From positions 1,776,001-1,840,000 of the forward strand of contig NZ_JAAFZC010000001.1 in assembly GCF_010614805.1 (NCBI RefSeq): a DNA stretch of 64,000 nt, read 5' to 3'. Positions within the stretch are counted from its first letter, which is position 1; every line of letters begins with the position of its first letter. Shown piece after piece: positions 26,963 through 39,374 of this stretch. The position numbers and the translations under genes are program-made. The notes under the pieces are model-generated. The model searched no databases, was not told the DNA's origin, and saw only the letters and a list, made by a program, of their open reading frames with translations. The DNA is from Pseudooceanicola aestuarii (GTDB lineage Bacteria > Pseudomonadota > Alphaproteobacteria > Rhodobacterales > Rhodobacteraceae).

Positions 26963-28351
26963 TCAGGAGTGGATCGGGCCGTCACCACAGGCCAGCGCGG
27001 CCTCCCGCACGGCTTCGGACCAGGTCGGGTGGGCGTGGCAGGTCAGGGCAATGTCCTCGGCGGAGGCGCCGAATTCCATGGCCACGCAGATCTCGTGGAT
27101 CAGGTCGCCGGCGCCGGGGCCGATGATATGCGCGCCCAGCACGCGGTCCGTCTCCTTGTCGGCCAGCAGCTTGACGAAGCCATCGGCGGCAAAGACGGCC
27201 TTGGCCCGCGCATTCCCCATGAAGGAGAACTTGCCGACCTTGTAGGCGCGGCCCTCGTCCTTCAGCTGCTCTTCGGTGACGCCGACGGTGGCGACCTCGG
27301 GATGGGTGTAGATCACGCCGGGGATGACGCCGTAATTCACGTGACCGTGCTTCCCGGCGATGACCTCGGCGCAGGCCATGCCCTCGTCCTCGGCCTTGTG
27401 GGCCAGCATCGGACCGGGGATGCAGTCGCCGATGGCGTAGATCCCCGGCACGTTGGTGCGCCATTGGTCATCGGTCTGGATCACACCGCGATCGGACATC
27501 TTCACGCCCAGATCGGCCAGGCCCAGCCCGTCGGTATGCGCCTTGCGTCCGGTCGCGATCAGCACGACGTCGGCGTCCATCTCGTGGCTGCTGTCATCCT
27601 TGCGCAGGGTGTAGCTCAGCTTGGCCTTGCCACGGGCGGTGTCCACGGATTGCACGGCGGCGCCCATGATGAAGTCCAGGCCCTGTTTCTTCAGCAGGCG
27701 TTGCAGGGTGCGCTGCACCTCCTTGTCCATGCCGGGAGTGATGTGGTCGAGGTATTCGATCACCGTCACCTCGGTCCCCAGCCGGGCATAGACCGATCCC
27801 ATTTCCAGCCCGATCACACCGGCGCCGACGACAACCATCTTCTTGGGCACCTTGGGCAGGGACAGCGCCCCGGTGGAGGAGACGACGGTCTTTTCGTCGA
27901 TCTCGATCCCCGGCAGAGACGCGGGCGAAGAGCCGGTGGCGACGATGATGTTCTTGGCCTCGTGAACGTCGTCGCCCACCTTGACCTTGCCGGCCTCGGG
28001 GATGGAGCCCCAGCCTTTCAGCCAGTCGATCTTGTTCTTCTTGAACAGGAATTCGATGCCGGACGTGTTGCTGTCCACGGTGGATTGCTTGTACTCCTGC
28101 ATCGCCTTCCAATCGACCGACGGCGCCTTGCCCTTCAGGCCCATGGTGGCGAAGTTCGCCTCTGCCTCATGCAGCATGTGGGTGGCGTGCAGCAGCGCCT
28201 TGGAGGGGATGCAGCCGACGTTCAGGCAGGTACCGCCCAGGGTTTCACGCCCCTCGACACAGGCGGTTTTCAGCCCCAGCTGGGCTGCGCGGATGGCGGC
28301 GACATAGCCGCCGGGGCCGGAGCCTATGACGATGACATCGTATTGGGCCAT
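26963..28351 (-). CDS. lpd: Dihydrolipoyl dehydrogenase (E3)
   Basis: A 462-residue flavoprotein reoxidising the lipoyl groups of the 2-oxoglutarate dehydrogenase complex with NAD+. It has the FAD motif [12 protein letters not shown] (residues 9-20), the redox disulfide Cys42/Cys47 in [16 protein letters not shown], a second Rossmann motif [12 protein letters not shown], the AIGDC segment, and the C-terminal His-Glu pair in HAHPTWSE. It ends the minus-strand sucCD-sucAB cluster, so it most likely serves that complex. It could be shared with pyruvate dehydrogenase or glycine cleavage. Confidence 0.96.
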   Translation of the reverse strand: MAQYDVIVIGSGPGGYVAAIRAAQLGLKTACVEGRETLGGTCLNVGCIPSKALLHATHMLHEAEANFATMGLKGKAPSVDWKAMQEYKQSTVDSNTSGIEFLFKKNKIDWLKGWGSIPEAGKVKVGDDVHEAKNIIVATGSSPASLPGIEIDEKTVVSSTGALSLPKVPKKMVVVGAGVIGLEMGSVYARLGTEVTVIEYLDHITPGMDKEVQRTLQRLLKKQGLDFIMGAAVQSVDTARGKAKLSYTLRKDDSSHEMDADVVLIATGRKAHTDGLGLADLGVKMSDRGVIQTDDQWRTNVPGIYAIGDCIPGPMLAHKAEDEGMACAEVIAGKHGHVNYGVIPGVIYTHPEVATVGVTEEQLKDEGRAYKVGKFSFMGNARAKAVFAADGFVKLLADKETDRVLGAHIIGPGAGDLIHEICVAMEFGASAEDIALTCHAHPTWSEAVREAALACGDGPIHS

Positions 28352-28419
28352 GGGGTTCTCCTTGAATTTCGTTTGGGCGGTTTCGGTGTCGGCGGGGCGC
28401 AGGGCGCGGCCCGTCAGGA

Positions 28420-28833
28420 TCAGAACAGGGCGGCGATCAGCATCAGCGTCGTGGCACTCAGGCCGATCATCCAGATCACGGAACGCCAGGGCACCCAGCC
28501 AAAGGCGTAGGCCGGCAGGTAGAGCACCCGCGCCCCCAGGTAGACCCAGGCACAGACAGCGGTGAAAGTCGTGGCCGCATCGGCCAGGGTCACGGCGACA
28601 GTGGCGAGGGTGAACAGGATCAGCCCCTCGAAATGATTGGTCATGGCGCGGTGGATGCGCCCGGTGCGCGGGCTGACCTGATCCGCCAGCGCACCACCCA
28701 GCCGTTCGGGATCGCGCGGGCCCAGCGTCTTGCCGCGCGGCAATTCCCGATTGGCGGTGACAGACATCAGGGCGATCTGGCCGACTTGCAGCAGCCCGGC
28801 GAGGGTCAGGACGGTGATTTCGGGACTGGTCAT
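28420..28833 (-). CDS. MAPEG-family membrane protein
   Basis: A 137-residue protein with four predicted helices, matching the MAPEG family (eicosanoid and glutathione metabolism type membrane proteins). Features include [47 protein letters not shown] helix 1-2 loop content and a later [18 protein letters not shown] segment, both typical of the family. The bacterial function is unknown. It is one base downstream of the neighbouring small gene and lies inside the sucB-lpd interval, so it is probably co-transcribed. Confidence 0.82.
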   Translation of the reverse strand: MTSPEITVLTLAGLLQVGQIALMSVTANRELPRGKTLGPRDPERLGGALADQVSPRTGRIHRAMTNHFEGLILFTLATVAVTLADAATTFTAVCAWVYLGARVLYLPAYAFGWVPWRSVIWMIGLSATTLMLIAALF

Positions 28834-28834
28834 G

Positions 28835-29104
28835 TCAGGCGGTCCTCAGAAAATGCGCGGTACTGTCGGTCACACCCGTGGGCCGGCCCATCGTGTCGGC
28901 ACGGGCGCGGGTGATCCACTCCTCGGCGCGGGGGCGGTCGTTGACCTCGAACAGCACATAGGCACTGCCGGGCGCGTCGGCATCCCACCAGCGTTGCAGA
29001 AGGGTCAGACCGGCGTTGCGCTGGTCCTCCGCATCGGCGGCAAGGGCCTGTTCCCAGACTTCCGGGGTGGTGGTGTCGAAACGACAGAGCAGTTGCAGGG
29101 TCAT
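28835..29104 (-). CDS. Conserved small protein, unknown function
   Basis: An 89-residue soluble protein. The order strand-helix-helix-strand (LQLLCRFDTTTPEVWEQALA, then QRWWDADAPGSAYVLFEVNDR, then an Arg/Glu helix) resembles a small ferredoxin-like or dimeric alpha/beta barrel fold. No family is recognised with certainty. It precedes the MAPEG gene by one base and is part of the minus-strand TCA run. The clear codon bias and tight spacing support a real gene. Confidence 0.65.
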   Translation of the reverse strand: MTLQLLCRFDTTTPEVWEQALAADAEDQRNAGLTLLQRWWDADAPGSAYVLFEVNDRPRAEEWITRARADTMGRPTGVTDSTAHFLRTA

Positions 29105-29266
29105 GGCACGGGCCTTTCGGTCATCTCCGTCAGCGGGGTCAGAGTGCCACGAGGTAGGGCGCAGTGGCCACGGGGAAAGCTGCCGGGCCGGTCCTGCCGC
29201 GCTGAACCGGGACAGGATGGCGGAACGGCCGCCCCCCGGCGCGGAGTACGGAACGGCCGGGGCAGG

Positions 29267-29713
29267 TCAGCGCAACACCCCCCGGTGGGCGAGGCCGAAC
29301 AGGTACCCGGCCCCGGCGAGAAACAGCAGCAGCCAGCCGATCAGCCGGGTCGCGTCCGGCAGGAAGACGATGCCGTTCTCCCCCTCCGGTGCCAAGCCGG
29401 CCAAGGTCAGCAGGCCCGGCATGCCGGCGATCAGCACCAGAACCAGTGGCACCAGCGCCATGGACCAGACCGCGCGCCGGTCCAGGCAAAAGCCCAGCCA
29501 GGCCGTGACCGCGAGCGGCCCCGACAATCCCAGCGAGGCAACGAGGATGAACCCCGCCCGAAACGGCAGCCCCGCCCCCGCTGCCATCCCGTACAGGACG
29601 CCGACCACGTTCATGGCCAGGGTCACCGCCAGCAGGGCGCAGACGGCGATCACCGCCCAGAGACCGGCAGGGCGGCCCGATGCGGCGGAGGGGGGGACGG
29701 AACCGCCGGTCAT
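29267..29713 (-). CDS. Four-helix membrane protein, unknown function
   Basis: A 148-residue integral membrane protein with four hydrophobic segments near residues 18-42, 50-72, 82-106 and 120-142. No known motif is seen. It starts four bases after the sucB stop, so it is likely co-translated with sucB. A 162-bp gap with no clear gene or terminator follows before the next small gene. A link to 2-oxoglutarate dehydrogenase is suggested only by position. Confidence 0.65.
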   Translation of the reverse strand: MTGGSVPPSAASGRPAGLWAVIAVCALLAVTLAMNVVGVLYGMAAGAGLPFRAGFILVASLGLSGPLAVTAWLGFCLDRRAVWSMALVPLVLVLIAGMPGLLTLAGLAPEGENGIVFLPDATRLIGWLLLFLAGAGYLFGLAHRGVLR

Positions 29714-29717
29714 GACG

Positions 29718-31268
29718 TTACAGGTCCATCAGCAGGCGGCGGGGGTCTTCCAGCGCTTCCTTCACCCGGACGAGGAAGGTCACGGCGCCCTTGCCATCGA
29801 CGACGCGGTGGTCATAGGACAGGGCCAGGTACATCATCGGGCGGATGACGATCTGGCCGCCGATGACCATCGGACGCTCCTGGATCTTGTGCATCCCCAG
29901 GATCCCCGATTGCGGCGGGTTCAGAATGGGCGAAGACATCAGCGAACCGTAGACACCACCGTTGGAGATGGTGAAGGTGCCGCCCTGCATTTCCGCCATG
30001 GACAATTTGCCGTCACGGGCGCGGGCGCCTTTTTCTCCGATGGCCTTCTCGATCTCGGCAAAGGACATGTTGTCGACGTCGCGGATGACGGGGACGACCA
30101 GGCCGGTGGGCGTGCCGGTGGCGATGCCCATGTGCACGAAGTTCTTGTAGACGATATCGGTGCCGTCGATCTCGGCGTTGACTTCGGGCACCTCTTTCAG
30201 GGCGTGGGCGCAGGCCTTGGTGAAGAAGGACATGAAGCCGAGACGCACGCCGTGCTTCTTCTCGAACAGTTCCTTGTATTCCTTCCGCAGGGCCATGACC
30301 TCCGTCATGTCGACCTCGTTGTAGGTGGTCAGCATGGCGGCGGTGTTCTGCGCGTCCTTCAGGCGGCGGGCGATGGTCTGGCGCAGGCGGGTCATCTTCA
30401 CCCGTTCCTCGCGGCTCTCGTCTTCGGCGGCGACGGGTGCGCGCGGCGCGGCGGGGGCGGACGCGGCGGCAGAGGGGGCGGATTTGGCGGCCGACACGGC
30501 GCGGGCCACATCGTCCTTCATCACGCGACCGTCCCGGCCGGAGCCCTGGACCTGATCGCGGCTGACGCCGGCCTCGGCCATGGCTTTCTTGGCGGAGGGC
30601 GCGTCTTCGACATCCGACCGGCCGGACCCCTGCGCTGCGGATTGCGGCGCGGCGTCAGTGGCGGCAGGCGCGGCGGCGGCAGACCCTCCGGCACCGGAGG
30701 TCATCTCGGCCAGCTTTCCGCCTGCTTCGACGGTGCCGCCTTCGCCTTTGAGGATCCTGGTCAACACACCGGCGGCAGGGGCGGGAACTTCCACCGACAC
30801 CTTGTCGGTTTCCAGCTCGCACAGCATCTCGTCGGCCTCGACGCTGTCGCCTTCCTTCTTGAACCAGGTGGCGATGGTGGCTTCGCTCACGCTTTCGCCC
30901 AGGGCGGGAACCATCACGTCGACGGGGGCACCACCGGCGTCGCGGGCGGTTTCCTCCGCGTCGGTGTCCTGCTCGACCTTGCGGGCCGAGGCCTCGTCAC
31001 GCGGCTTCGTCTCCTCGGGTCCGGCATTCCCGGCTTCGGAGATGTTGCCCAGCAGGGCGTCCACGCCGACCGTCTCGCCTTCCTTGGCGACGATATCGGC
31101 CAGCACGCCGGCAGCGGGCGAAGGAACTTCGACCGTCACCTTGTCGGTCTCCAGCTCGCAGAGCATTTCATCCACGGCAACGCTATCGCCGGGCTTCTTG
31201 AACCAGGTGGCAACCGTGGCCTCGGTGACGCTTTCACCCAGCGTGGGGACACGCACTTCAGTGGTCAT
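29718..31268 (-). CDS. sucB: Dihydrolipoyllysine succinyltransferase (E2 of 2-oxoglutarate dehydrogenase), two lipoyl domains
   Basis: A 516-residue E2 core. It has two lipoyl domains in tandem, each with the LETDKV(T/S)VEV lipoylation site (Lys43 and Lys156). Acidic and Ala-rich linkers lead to a peripheral-subunit-binding domain ([26 protein letters not shown], about 220-255) and a catalytic domain ending with the [14 protein letters not shown] active-site histidine. E. coli SucB has one lipoyl domain (about 405 residues), and the extra domain explains the length here. It follows sucA by 70 bp, an interval that contains a GC-rich hairpin. Confidence 0.95.
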   Translation of the reverse strand: MTTEVRVPTLGESVTEATVATWFKKPGDSVAVDEMLCELETDKVTVEVPSPAAGVLADIVAKEGETVGVDALLGNISEAGNAGPEETKPRDEASARKVEQDTDAEETARDAGGAPVDVMVPALGESVSEATIATWFKKEGDSVEADEMLCELETDKVSVEVPAPAAGVLTRILKGEGGTVEAGGKLAEMTSGAGGSAAAAPAATDAAPQSAAQGSGRSDVEDAPSAKKAMAEAGVSRDQVQGSGRDGRVMKDDVARAVSAAKSAPSAAASAPAAPRAPVAAEDESREERVKMTRLRQTIARRLKDAQNTAAMLTTYNEVDMTEVMALRKEYKELFEKKHGVRLGFMSFFTKACAHALKEVPEVNAEIDGTDIVYKNFVHMGIATGTPTGLVVPVIRDVDNMSFAEIEKAIGEKGARARDGKLSMAEMQGGTFTISNGGVYGSLMSSPILNPPQSGILGMHKIQERPMVIGGQIVIRPMMYLALSYDHRVVDGKGAVTFLVRVKEALEDPRRLLMDL

Positions 31269-31307
31269 CGTTGGCTTTCCTTCAGTAGAATTCTGTTCCG
31301 ACGGAGG

Positions 31308-31331
31308 GCCGCCGCACCGGGGCGCGGCGGC
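31308..31331 (-). other. GC-rich hairpin between sucA and sucB
   Basis: An 8-bp perfect stem (GCCGCCGC paired with GCGGCGGC) with an 8-base loop lies 7 bp after the sucA stop. No U tract follows, so it is unlikely to be a full terminator. It may protect the sucA 3' end or partly attenuate the operon. Confidence 0.35.
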
Positions 31332-31338
31332 GGCGGGG

Positions 31339-34299
31339 TCATTTGGAGACGGTCAGCGCCTCGTCCACAAGCGCGGTCTGCTGCGCCTTGTGCTGCGCGG
31401 CCAGACCCGTGGCGGGGGAGGCAGAGGCGGCGCGGCCCACATAGGCGGGACGCACATGTTTCGCGCCGATCCGGCCCAGCACCCATTCGATATTGGGTTC
31501 GATGAAGGTCCAGGCCCCCTGGTTCTTCGGCTCTTCCTGGCACCAGACCATTTCGGCCTGCGGGAAACGCTCCAGCTCCTTCACAAGGGAGATGGCGGGG
31601 AAGGGATAGAACTGCTCGATCCGCATCAGGTAGACATCGTCGATGCCGCGGGCGTCGCGTTCTTCCAGCAGGTCATAATAGACCTTGCCAGAGCACATGA
31701 CCACGCGCCGGATCTTGTCGTCGGCGGCCAGCTTGGTCTCCGAATTGCCCTGTTCGGCATCGTCCCACAGCACCCGGTGGAAGGAAGATCCGGTGGTGAA
31801 TTCCTCCGCCCGGGAGACCGCCAGCTTGTGCCGCAGCAGCGATTTCGGCGTCATCAGCATCAGGGGCTTGCGGAAGGACCGGTGCAATTGCCGGCGCAGG
31901 ATGTGGAAGTAGTTCGCCGGGGTCGAGCAATTGGCCACGATCCAGTTGTCCTGACCGCACATCTGCAGGAAGCGTTCCAGCCGGGCCGAGGAATGTTCCG
32001 GCCCCTGGCCTTCGTAGCCATGCGGCATCAGGCAGACCAGCCCGGACATCCGGAGCCATTTCGATTCGCCCGAGCTGATGAACTGATCGAACATGATCTG
32101 CGCGCCATTGGCGAAGTCGCCGAACTGCGCCTCCCACAGGGTCAGGGCGTTGGGCTCTGCCAGCGAATAGCCGTATTCAAAGCCCAGAACCGCATATTCC
32201 GACAGCATGGAATCGATCACCTCGTAGCGGGCCTGCCCGTCACGGATGTGGTTCAGCGGATAGTAGCGTTCTTCCGTCTCCTGGTTGATCAGCGCGGAAT
32301 GACGCTGGGAGAAGGTGCCGCGCGTGCTGTCCTGACCCGACAGACGGACCGGGTAGCCCTCGGTCAGCAGGGAGCCGAAGGCCAGCGCCTCGGCGGTGGC
32401 CCAGTCGAAGCCTTCGCCGGTCTCGAACATCTTGGCCTTGGTTTCCAGCAGCCGGGTCACGGTGCGGTGGGTGGGGAACCCTTCGGGCGCGCGGGTCAGG
32501 GATTGGCCGATCTGGGACATGGTTTCCGGCGCGATGGCGGTTTCGCCGCGCTGGTAATCTTCCTTTTCCCGGTCCAGGTGCGACCAGCGCCCGTCCAGCC
32601 AATCGGCCTTGTTGGGCTTGTAATCCTTGCCGGCCTCGAATTCCTCGTTCAGGTGGGACTGGAACGCGGCCTTCATGTCCTCGATCTCGCCTTCGGGGAT
32701 CAGGCCATCCTTGACCAGCCGGTCGGTGTACAGGCTCAGGGTCGTTTTGTGGCCCTTGATGTTCTTGTACATGATCGGGTTGGTGAACATCGGTTCGTCG
32801 CCCTCGTTATGACCAAAGCGGCGATAACAGAAGATGTCGATCACGACGTCCTTGTGGAATTTCTGCCGGAACTCCGTCGCCACCTTGGCCGCATGCACGA
32901 CCGCCTCGGGATCGTCGCCGTTCACGTGGAAGATCGGCGCCTCCACCATCATGGCGATATCGGTCGGGTAGGGGGAGGAGCGGGAGAAATGCGGCGCGGT
33001 GGTAAAGCCGATCTGGTTGTTCACCACGATATGGATCGTGCCGCCGGTGCGGTGGCCCACCAGCCCCGACAGGCCAAAGCATTCCGCCACGACGCCCTGC
33101 CCGGCAAAGGCCGCGTCGCCGTGCAGCAGCACGGGGATCACGCCGGTGCGGTCATGATCGTTCAGCTGGAACTGCTTGGCCCGCGCCTTGCCCAGAACGA
33201 CGGGGTTCACCGCCTCCAGGTGCGAGGGGTTCGCGGTCAGCGACAGGTGCACCTTGTTGCCGTCGAATTCGCGGTCGGAGGAGGCACCAAGGTGATATTT
33301 CACATCGCCCGATCCATCCACGTCCTCGGGCTTGAAGCTGCCGCCCTGGAATTCGTTGAAGATCGCACGGTAGGGTTTGCTCAGCACGTTGGCCAGAACC
33401 GACAGACGTCCCCGGTGCGGCATGCCGATGACGACTTCCTTCACGCCCAGGCTGCCGCCCCGCTTGATGATCTGTTCCATCGCCGGGATCAGCGCTTCGC
33501 CCCCGTCCAGACCAAACCGCTTGGTGCCCATGTATTTGACATGCAGGAACTTTTCAAAGCCCTCGGCCTCGACCAGCTTGTTCAGGATGGCCTTGCGCCC
33601 TTCCCGCGTGAACCGGATTTCCTTGCCGAACCCCTCGATCCGTTCCTTCAGCCAGCCGGCCTGTTCGGGATCGGAAATATGCATGTATTGCAGCGCGAAG
33701 GTGCCGCAATAGGTCCGCCGCACGATATCCATGATCTGCCGCATGGAGGCGATTTCCAGCCCCAGCACGTTGTCGATGAAGATCGGGCGATCCATGTCGG
33801 CATCGGTAAAGCCGTAGCTTTTCGGGTCCAGCTCGGGATGCGGAACCTGATCGCGCATGCCCAGCGGATCCAGATCGGCGGCCAGGTGGCCGCGGATGCG
33901 GAAGGCGCGGATGATCATCAGCGCGCGGATCGAATCCAGCACCGCCTGTTTGACCGCCTCGTCCGAGACCTTGATGCCCTTTTCCTCGGCCTTGGCCTTG
34001 ATCTTGTCGCCCGCACCCTTCGCTTCCTTGGGCATGGCGGGCCATTGGCCATCCAGCGCCGAGGTCAGCTCGTCATTCGGTTGCGGCGGCCAGTCGGCGC
34101 GCGCCCAGGAGGGGCCTGCGGCCTCGGCCCGGACATCGCCCTGGTCGTCGCCTAGCTGGCGGAAGAATTCCTGCCAAGCTTCGTCCACCGCACGCGGGTC
34201 GGCCGCCCAGCGGGCATACATCTGTTCGAGGTATTCCGCATTATGCCCCTGCATGAAGCTGGAGGCGTGGAAAAGATCGTTGGGGCTTTGATCGGTCAT
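31339..34299 (-). CDS. sucA: 2-oxoglutarate dehydrogenase E1 component
   Basis: A 986-residue thiamine-diphosphate enzyme that decarboxylates 2-oxoglutarate and succinylates the lipoyl groups of SucB. It starts with the E1o tail [22 protein letters not shown] that binds E2. It contains [15 protein letters not shown], the ThDP motif [14 protein letters not shown] and later NQIGFTT, then [21 protein letters not shown] and [21 protein letters not shown]. Length matches the family (930-990). Its start overlaps the DUF805 stop by four bases. A 1191-codon open frame on the opposite strand is a codon-bias shadow. Confidence 0.97.
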   Translation of the reverse strand: MTDQSPNDLFHASSFMQGHNAEYLEQMYARWAADPRAVDEAWQEFFRQLGDDQGDVRAEAAGPSWARADWPPQPNDELTSALDGQWPAMPKEAKGAGDKIKAKAEEKGIKVSDEAVKQAVLDSIRALMIIRAFRIRGHLAADLDPLGMRDQVPHPELDPKSYGFTDADMDRPIFIDNVLGLEIASMRQIMDIVRRTYCGTFALQYMHISDPEQAGWLKERIEGFGKEIRFTREGRKAILNKLVEAEGFEKFLHVKYMGTKRFGLDGGEALIPAMEQIIKRGGSLGVKEVVIGMPHRGRLSVLANVLSKPYRAIFNEFQGGSFKPEDVDGSGDVKYHLGASSDREFDGNKVHLSLTANPSHLEAVNPVVLGKARAKQFQLNDHDRTGVIPVLLHGDAAFAGQGVVAECFGLSGLVGHRTGGTIHIVVNNQIGFTTAPHFSRSSPYPTDIAMMVEAPIFHVNGDDPEAVVHAAKVATEFRQKFHKDVVIDIFCYRRFGHNEGDEPMFTNPIMYKNIKGHKTTLSLYTDRLVKDGLIPEGEIEDMKAAFQSHLNEEFEAGKDYKPNKADWLDGRWSHLDREKEDYQRGETAIAPETMSQIGQSLTRAPEGFPTHRTVTRLLETKAKMFETGEGFDWATAEALAFGSLLTEGYPVRLSGQDSTRGTFSQRHSALINQETEERYYPLNHIRDGQARYEVIDSMLSEYAVLGFEYGYSLAEPNALTLWEAQFGDFANGAQIMFDQFISSGESKWLRMSGLVCLMPHGYEGQGPEHSSARLERFLQMCGQDNWIVANCSTPANYFHILRRQLHRSFRKPLMLMTPKSLLRHKLAVSRAEEFTTGSSFHRVLWDDAEQGNSETKLAADDKIRRVVMCSGKVYYDLLEERDARGIDDVYLMRIEQFYPFPAISLVKELERFPQAEMVWCQEEPKNQGAWTFIEPNIEWVLGRIGAKHVRPAYVGRAASASPATGLAAQHKAQQTALVDEALTVSK

Positions 34300-34823
34300 C
34301 GTGAGACCTCATGCGGGTTGGGCCCCCAGGTGTTGGGGCCGGGTTGGGACGGACGGGTGAGCCACCAGATCACCAGAAGCGGCGAAATGACGGCGATAAA
34401 GACTGCCACGGCGAAGACGATCCCGAACAGGCCGGAGAATGCCGCGCCGATATCGCCTGACATCATGTCGATCCCGCCGAACATGGCGCCAAAGGACATG
34501 ACGCCGAAAAAGGCGATCAAAGGGTAAAGGACAAAAAGCCCGGAGCGGCCGCTGTCATGCATCCGCCGCCATGCGGCGGACAGGCCGGGCAAAAGGGTCG
34601 CCAAGGAAAAGAGAGCGGCCAGCGGTCCGTTGCTCTGGGCGGAAATGGCGCCCGGGCCGGTGTCCACGCTGGCGGCGCCGAAGACGATCCCGTCCAGGAT
34701 GCCCGCGACGATGCCGCCCAGGATCACGAACAGGACGAACCACCAATATTCCGGGCGCGAGGCGCGGCCCGAGAATGTCACGTAGTTCCGGAAACAAGTC
34801 CGTATCGCGTCAGTGAACCCCAT
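34296..34823 (-). CDS. DUF805 membrane protein
   Basis: A 175-residue membrane protein of family DUF805. The N-terminus FRNYVTFSGRASRPEYWWFVLF is the family hallmark, and LSAAWRRMHDSGRSGLFVLYPL the second conserved block. Three to four helices are predicted. Function is unknown. It lies between sucD and sucA, overlaps the sucA start by four bases, and is therefore translated just before the E1 subunit. Confidence 0.88.
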   Translation of the reverse strand: MGFTDAIRTCFRNYVTFSGRASRPEYWWFVLFVILGGIVAGILDGIVFGAASVDTGPGAISAQSNGPLAALFSLATLLPGLSAAWRRMHDSGRSGLFVLYPLIAFFGVMSFGAMFGGIDMMSGDIGAAFSGLFGIVFAVAVFIAVISPLLVIWWLTRPSQPGPNTWGPNPHEVSR

Positions 34824-34848
34824 CGGGTCCGCCTTTCGGTTGCTGTCC

Positions 34849-34873
34849 GCCCCGGCCCGCTGGGGGCCGGGGC
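34849..34873 (-). other. GC-rich hairpin after sucD
   Basis: A perfect 10-bp stem (GCCCCGGCCC paired with GGGCCGGGGC) with a 5-base loop starts 9 bp after the sucD stop. There is no U tract. It could be a partial terminator or an RNA-stability element that sets the level of sucCD above the downstream sucAB. Confidence 0.45.
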
Positions 34874-34882
34874 AGGGGTTTC

Positions 34883-35767
34883 TTATTTGCCGATCGCTTT
34901 CAGAACGGCTTCGCCAAGGCCGGCGGGGCTGTCGGCAACAACGATCCCGGCGGATTTCATCGCCTCGATCTTGTCGTCCGCCCCGCCCTTGCCGCCGGCG
35001 ACGATCGCGCCCGCATGGCCCATGCGGCGACCCGGAGGGGCCGTGCGCCCGGCGATGAAGCCCGCGGTCGGTTTGGAGCGGCCACGCTTGGCCTCGTCCT
35101 TCAGGAATTGCGCCGCTTCCTCCTCGGCGGAGCCGCCGATTTCACCGATCATGATGATGGATTGCGTTTCCTCGTCGGCAAGGAACATTTCCAACACTTC
35201 AAGGTGTTCGGTGCCCTTGATCGGGTCGCCGCCGATGCCCACGGCGGAGGATTGGCCCAGGCCCGCATCGGTGGTCTGCTTGACCGCCTCGTAGGTCAGG
35301 GTGCCGGAGCGGGACACCACGCCGACCGAACCACGCTTGTGGATGTGGCCGGGCATGATGCCGATCTTGCAGGCGCCGGGCGTGATTACGCCGGGGCAGT
35401 TCGGCCCGATCAGCCGGGAGGAAGATCCTTCCAGCGCGCGCTTTACCTTCATCATGTCCAGCACCGGGATGCCTTCGGTGATGCAGACGATCAGTTCCAT
35501 CTCGGCGTCGATCGCCTCCATGATGGAATCCGCCGCGAAGGGGGGCGGCACGTAGATGACCGACGCGTTGGCGCCCGTCTCGTGCCGGGCCTCGTGCACG
35601 GAGTTGAAGACGGGCAGGTCCAGGTGGCTGGTGCCACCCTTGCCCGGGGTCACGCCGCCGACCATCTTGGTGCCGTAGGCAATCGCCTGTTCGGTGTGAA
35701 AGGTGCCCTGGGAGCCGGTGAGGCCCTGGCAGATAACCTTGGTGTTTTCGTTTACGAGAACTGCCAT
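34883..35767 (-). CDS. sucD: Succinate-CoA ligase, alpha subunit
   Basis: A 294-residue subunit that binds CoA and carries the phosphohistidine. It has [26 protein letters not shown] CoA-binding start (residues about 10-31), a GTPGKGG-like [10 protein letters not shown] loop, and the active-site histidine in [14 protein letters not shown]. It pairs with SucC to convert succinyl-CoA to succinate with formation of a nucleoside triphosphate. It starts four bases after the sucC stop. Confidence 0.97.
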   Translation of the reverse strand: MAVLVNENTKVICQGLTGSQGTFHTEQAIAYGTKMVGGVTPGKGGTSHLDLPVFNSVHEARHETGANASVIYVPPPFAADSIMEAIDAEMELIVCITEGIPVLDMMKVKRALEGSSSRLIGPNCPGVITPGACKIGIMPGHIHKRGSVGVVSRSGTLTYEAVKQTTDAGLGQSSAVGIGGDPIKGTEHLEVLEMFLADEETQSIIMIGEIGGSAEEEAAQFLKDEAKRGRSKPTAGFIAGRTAPPGRRMGHAGAIVAGGKGGADDKIEAMKSAGIVVADSPAGLGEAVLKAIGK

Positions 35768-35771
35768 GTTC

Positions 35772-36965
<1,194 letters not shown>

Positions 36966-37069
36966 GAACTCGTCCCTCGTTTGATGCGATTGCAGGCGTG
37001 ATGGCACAGTCTGCGGGGCACATGAACGGTTTTCTGGGGGGATCGGTCAAACTTCGCCCATTTTCCGAC

Positions 37070-37106
37070 ATTTGTGATCACATGAGAAAATCGTGTGATC
37101 ACAAAT
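37070..37106 (-). promoter_or_regulatory. Paired GTGATCAC palindromes upstream of sucC
   Basis: Two 13-base arms, ATTTGTGATCACA and TGTGATCACAAAT, form a perfect inverted repeat around an 11-base spacer. Each arm contains the 8-bp palindrome GTGATCAC, and their centres are 21 bp apart (two helical turns). The element lies 105-141 bp upstream of the sucC start. A near copy precedes sdhC. It is a strong candidate operator for a regulator of TCA genes. Confidence 0.65.
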
Positions 37107-37212
37107 CTGTCCACAGCGCCTTGCGTGAGTCGCCGAACGCCCCCCACAGCCCGTGGGAACAGGGTCGCGCGGCTGTGGGTTGAGCTGTCGAACCCCAAGA
37201 GGAGCCTGAGTG

Positions 37213-37560
37213 ATGAACGGATATCTGCAACGCCACCTGCCCGCCGCCGTGTCGCGCAACCTGCCCGCGCGGCGTGATCGCATGGCCCGGCTGGCGCCGG
37301 TGGCCTTTGGCGGTTGCGTGGTGCTGGTCGGGGCCGTGCTGTCGCGAGTCCGGCCCGCCGTTCTGGATCTGCCGGACAGCGCGCCGCTGGGCGGTGAACC
37401 CCGTGGCCGGGCCGGACGCGCCATCGTGGGGCTGCGCGACGGGGCGCATCGCGTGGCACCGCAGAACATGTCGGCGCAGCTGGGGCGGTCGCTGATGCTG
37501 GCAGGGGCGGCGATGCTGACCGCGCGACTGCTGGACGAACTGGCAGACCGGCAGCGCTAG
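37213..37560 (+). CDS. Small hypothetical protein, single membrane helix
   Basis: A 115-residue basic protein with one hydrophobic segment (VAFGGCVVLVGAVL, about residues 31-45) and an amphipathic helical C-terminus. No family is recognised. AGAGGAG lies eight bases before the ATG, a good ribosome site, which supports it as a gene. It stands alone on the plus strand between two minus-strand TCA genes and could share the regulatory region containing the paired palindromes. A longer antisense frame over the same bases was judged less likely. Confidence 0.6.
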   Translation: MNGYLQRHLPAAVSRNLPARRDRMARLAPVAFGGCVVLVGAVLSRVRPAVLDLPDSAPLGGEPRGRAGRAIVGLRDGAHRVAPQNMSAQLGRSLMLAGAAMLTARLLDELADRQR

Positions 37561-37627
37561 GACACGGCGGCGCCGCAGGACGAGTCAGCCCCCCCGGAAC
37601 GCGCATCGGATCGGTGCAAAGGCATGA

Positions 37628-37660
37628 GAAAGGGGCGCAGCCAACCGGCGCGCCCCTTTC
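37628..37660 (-). terminator. Terminator after mdh
   Basis: An 11-bp stem (GAAAGGGGCGC paired with GCGCCCCTTTC) with an 11-base loop lies 27 bp past the mdh stop. The minus-strand arm ends in a short U run (CCCCTTTCTC). It also faces the plus-strand hypothetical gene and could act in both directions. Confidence 0.65.
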
Positions 37661-37687
37661 CCCTTGCATGTAAGTGATCGTGAGAGA

Positions 37688-38797
<1,110 letters not shown>

Positions 38798-39106
38798 TCA
38801 GGCGCCTTTTTCCTCACTCGGCAGGGTGTCTGTCAGGGCTTCGAACGCCTGGCCGGAGGCGATAAGGCAGGACAGCCCGTAGGGAGAGGTCATGACAATC
38901 GTCCAACTGCCGCTTTGGTCGGAGGCAAAGACCTCCACCATGGAGTTGTTGGCGCCCAGCCCGACGGAACGTCGAGTTTCGCCATAGGTGCTGCCCAACC
39001 GCTGGACCACCTGATCGCGCGGCGCGCAGGCGCGGGGTTGGGCCTGTGACAGGCCGGGCAGGGGGATCATAAGGGCGATGAGGGGAATCAGGGATCTCTG
39101 CGTCAT
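38798..39106 (-). CDS. Small exported protein, unknown function
   Basis: A 102-residue protein with a signal peptide (LIPLIALMIPLPGLSQAQP, cleavage near residue 22) and a mature domain of about 80 residues with two cysteines. NSMVEVFASDQSGSWTIVMTSP and GLSCLIASG suggest a small beta-rich periplasmic domain. Proteins of this pattern are frequent in Rhodobacterales, but no function is known to me. It is divergent from mcl2. Confidence 0.68.
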   Translation of the reverse strand: MTQRSLIPLIALMIPLPGLSQAQPRACAPRDQVVQRLGSTYGETRRSVGLGANNSMVEVFASDQSGSWTIVMTSPYGLSCLIASGQAFEALTDTLPSEEKGA

Positions 39107-39374
39107 CTCTATCTCCGTTCACAAGGGTATGCGGGCCAAAAGGGCGGGTAGCGCGTAGCTGCCGGCGCTGGTTATTCGGTGCGGGCACCGGCGGGCCCAG
39201 GGACACGGCCAAAACCCTGCGGGCCTAGCCTTCAAGATCCGGTTAATCCGACGGGCGATCCTTCGAATTGCGATCATTATTTCTGCGACGCGGCGGAAAA
39301 GCGGCGCGACCCCCTTGAAGTTTTCCGCAAAAAAGTGCGATCACCGCGCAAGAATCTTACTCGGAGGTTGTTCC

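Noticed and set aside
30580..34155. A 1191-codon plus-strand open frame
   Set aside because: It runs antisense over sucA and most of sucB, which have complete family motifs. Long antisense frames are common in high-GC genes with biased third bases. Its product has no recognisable domain.
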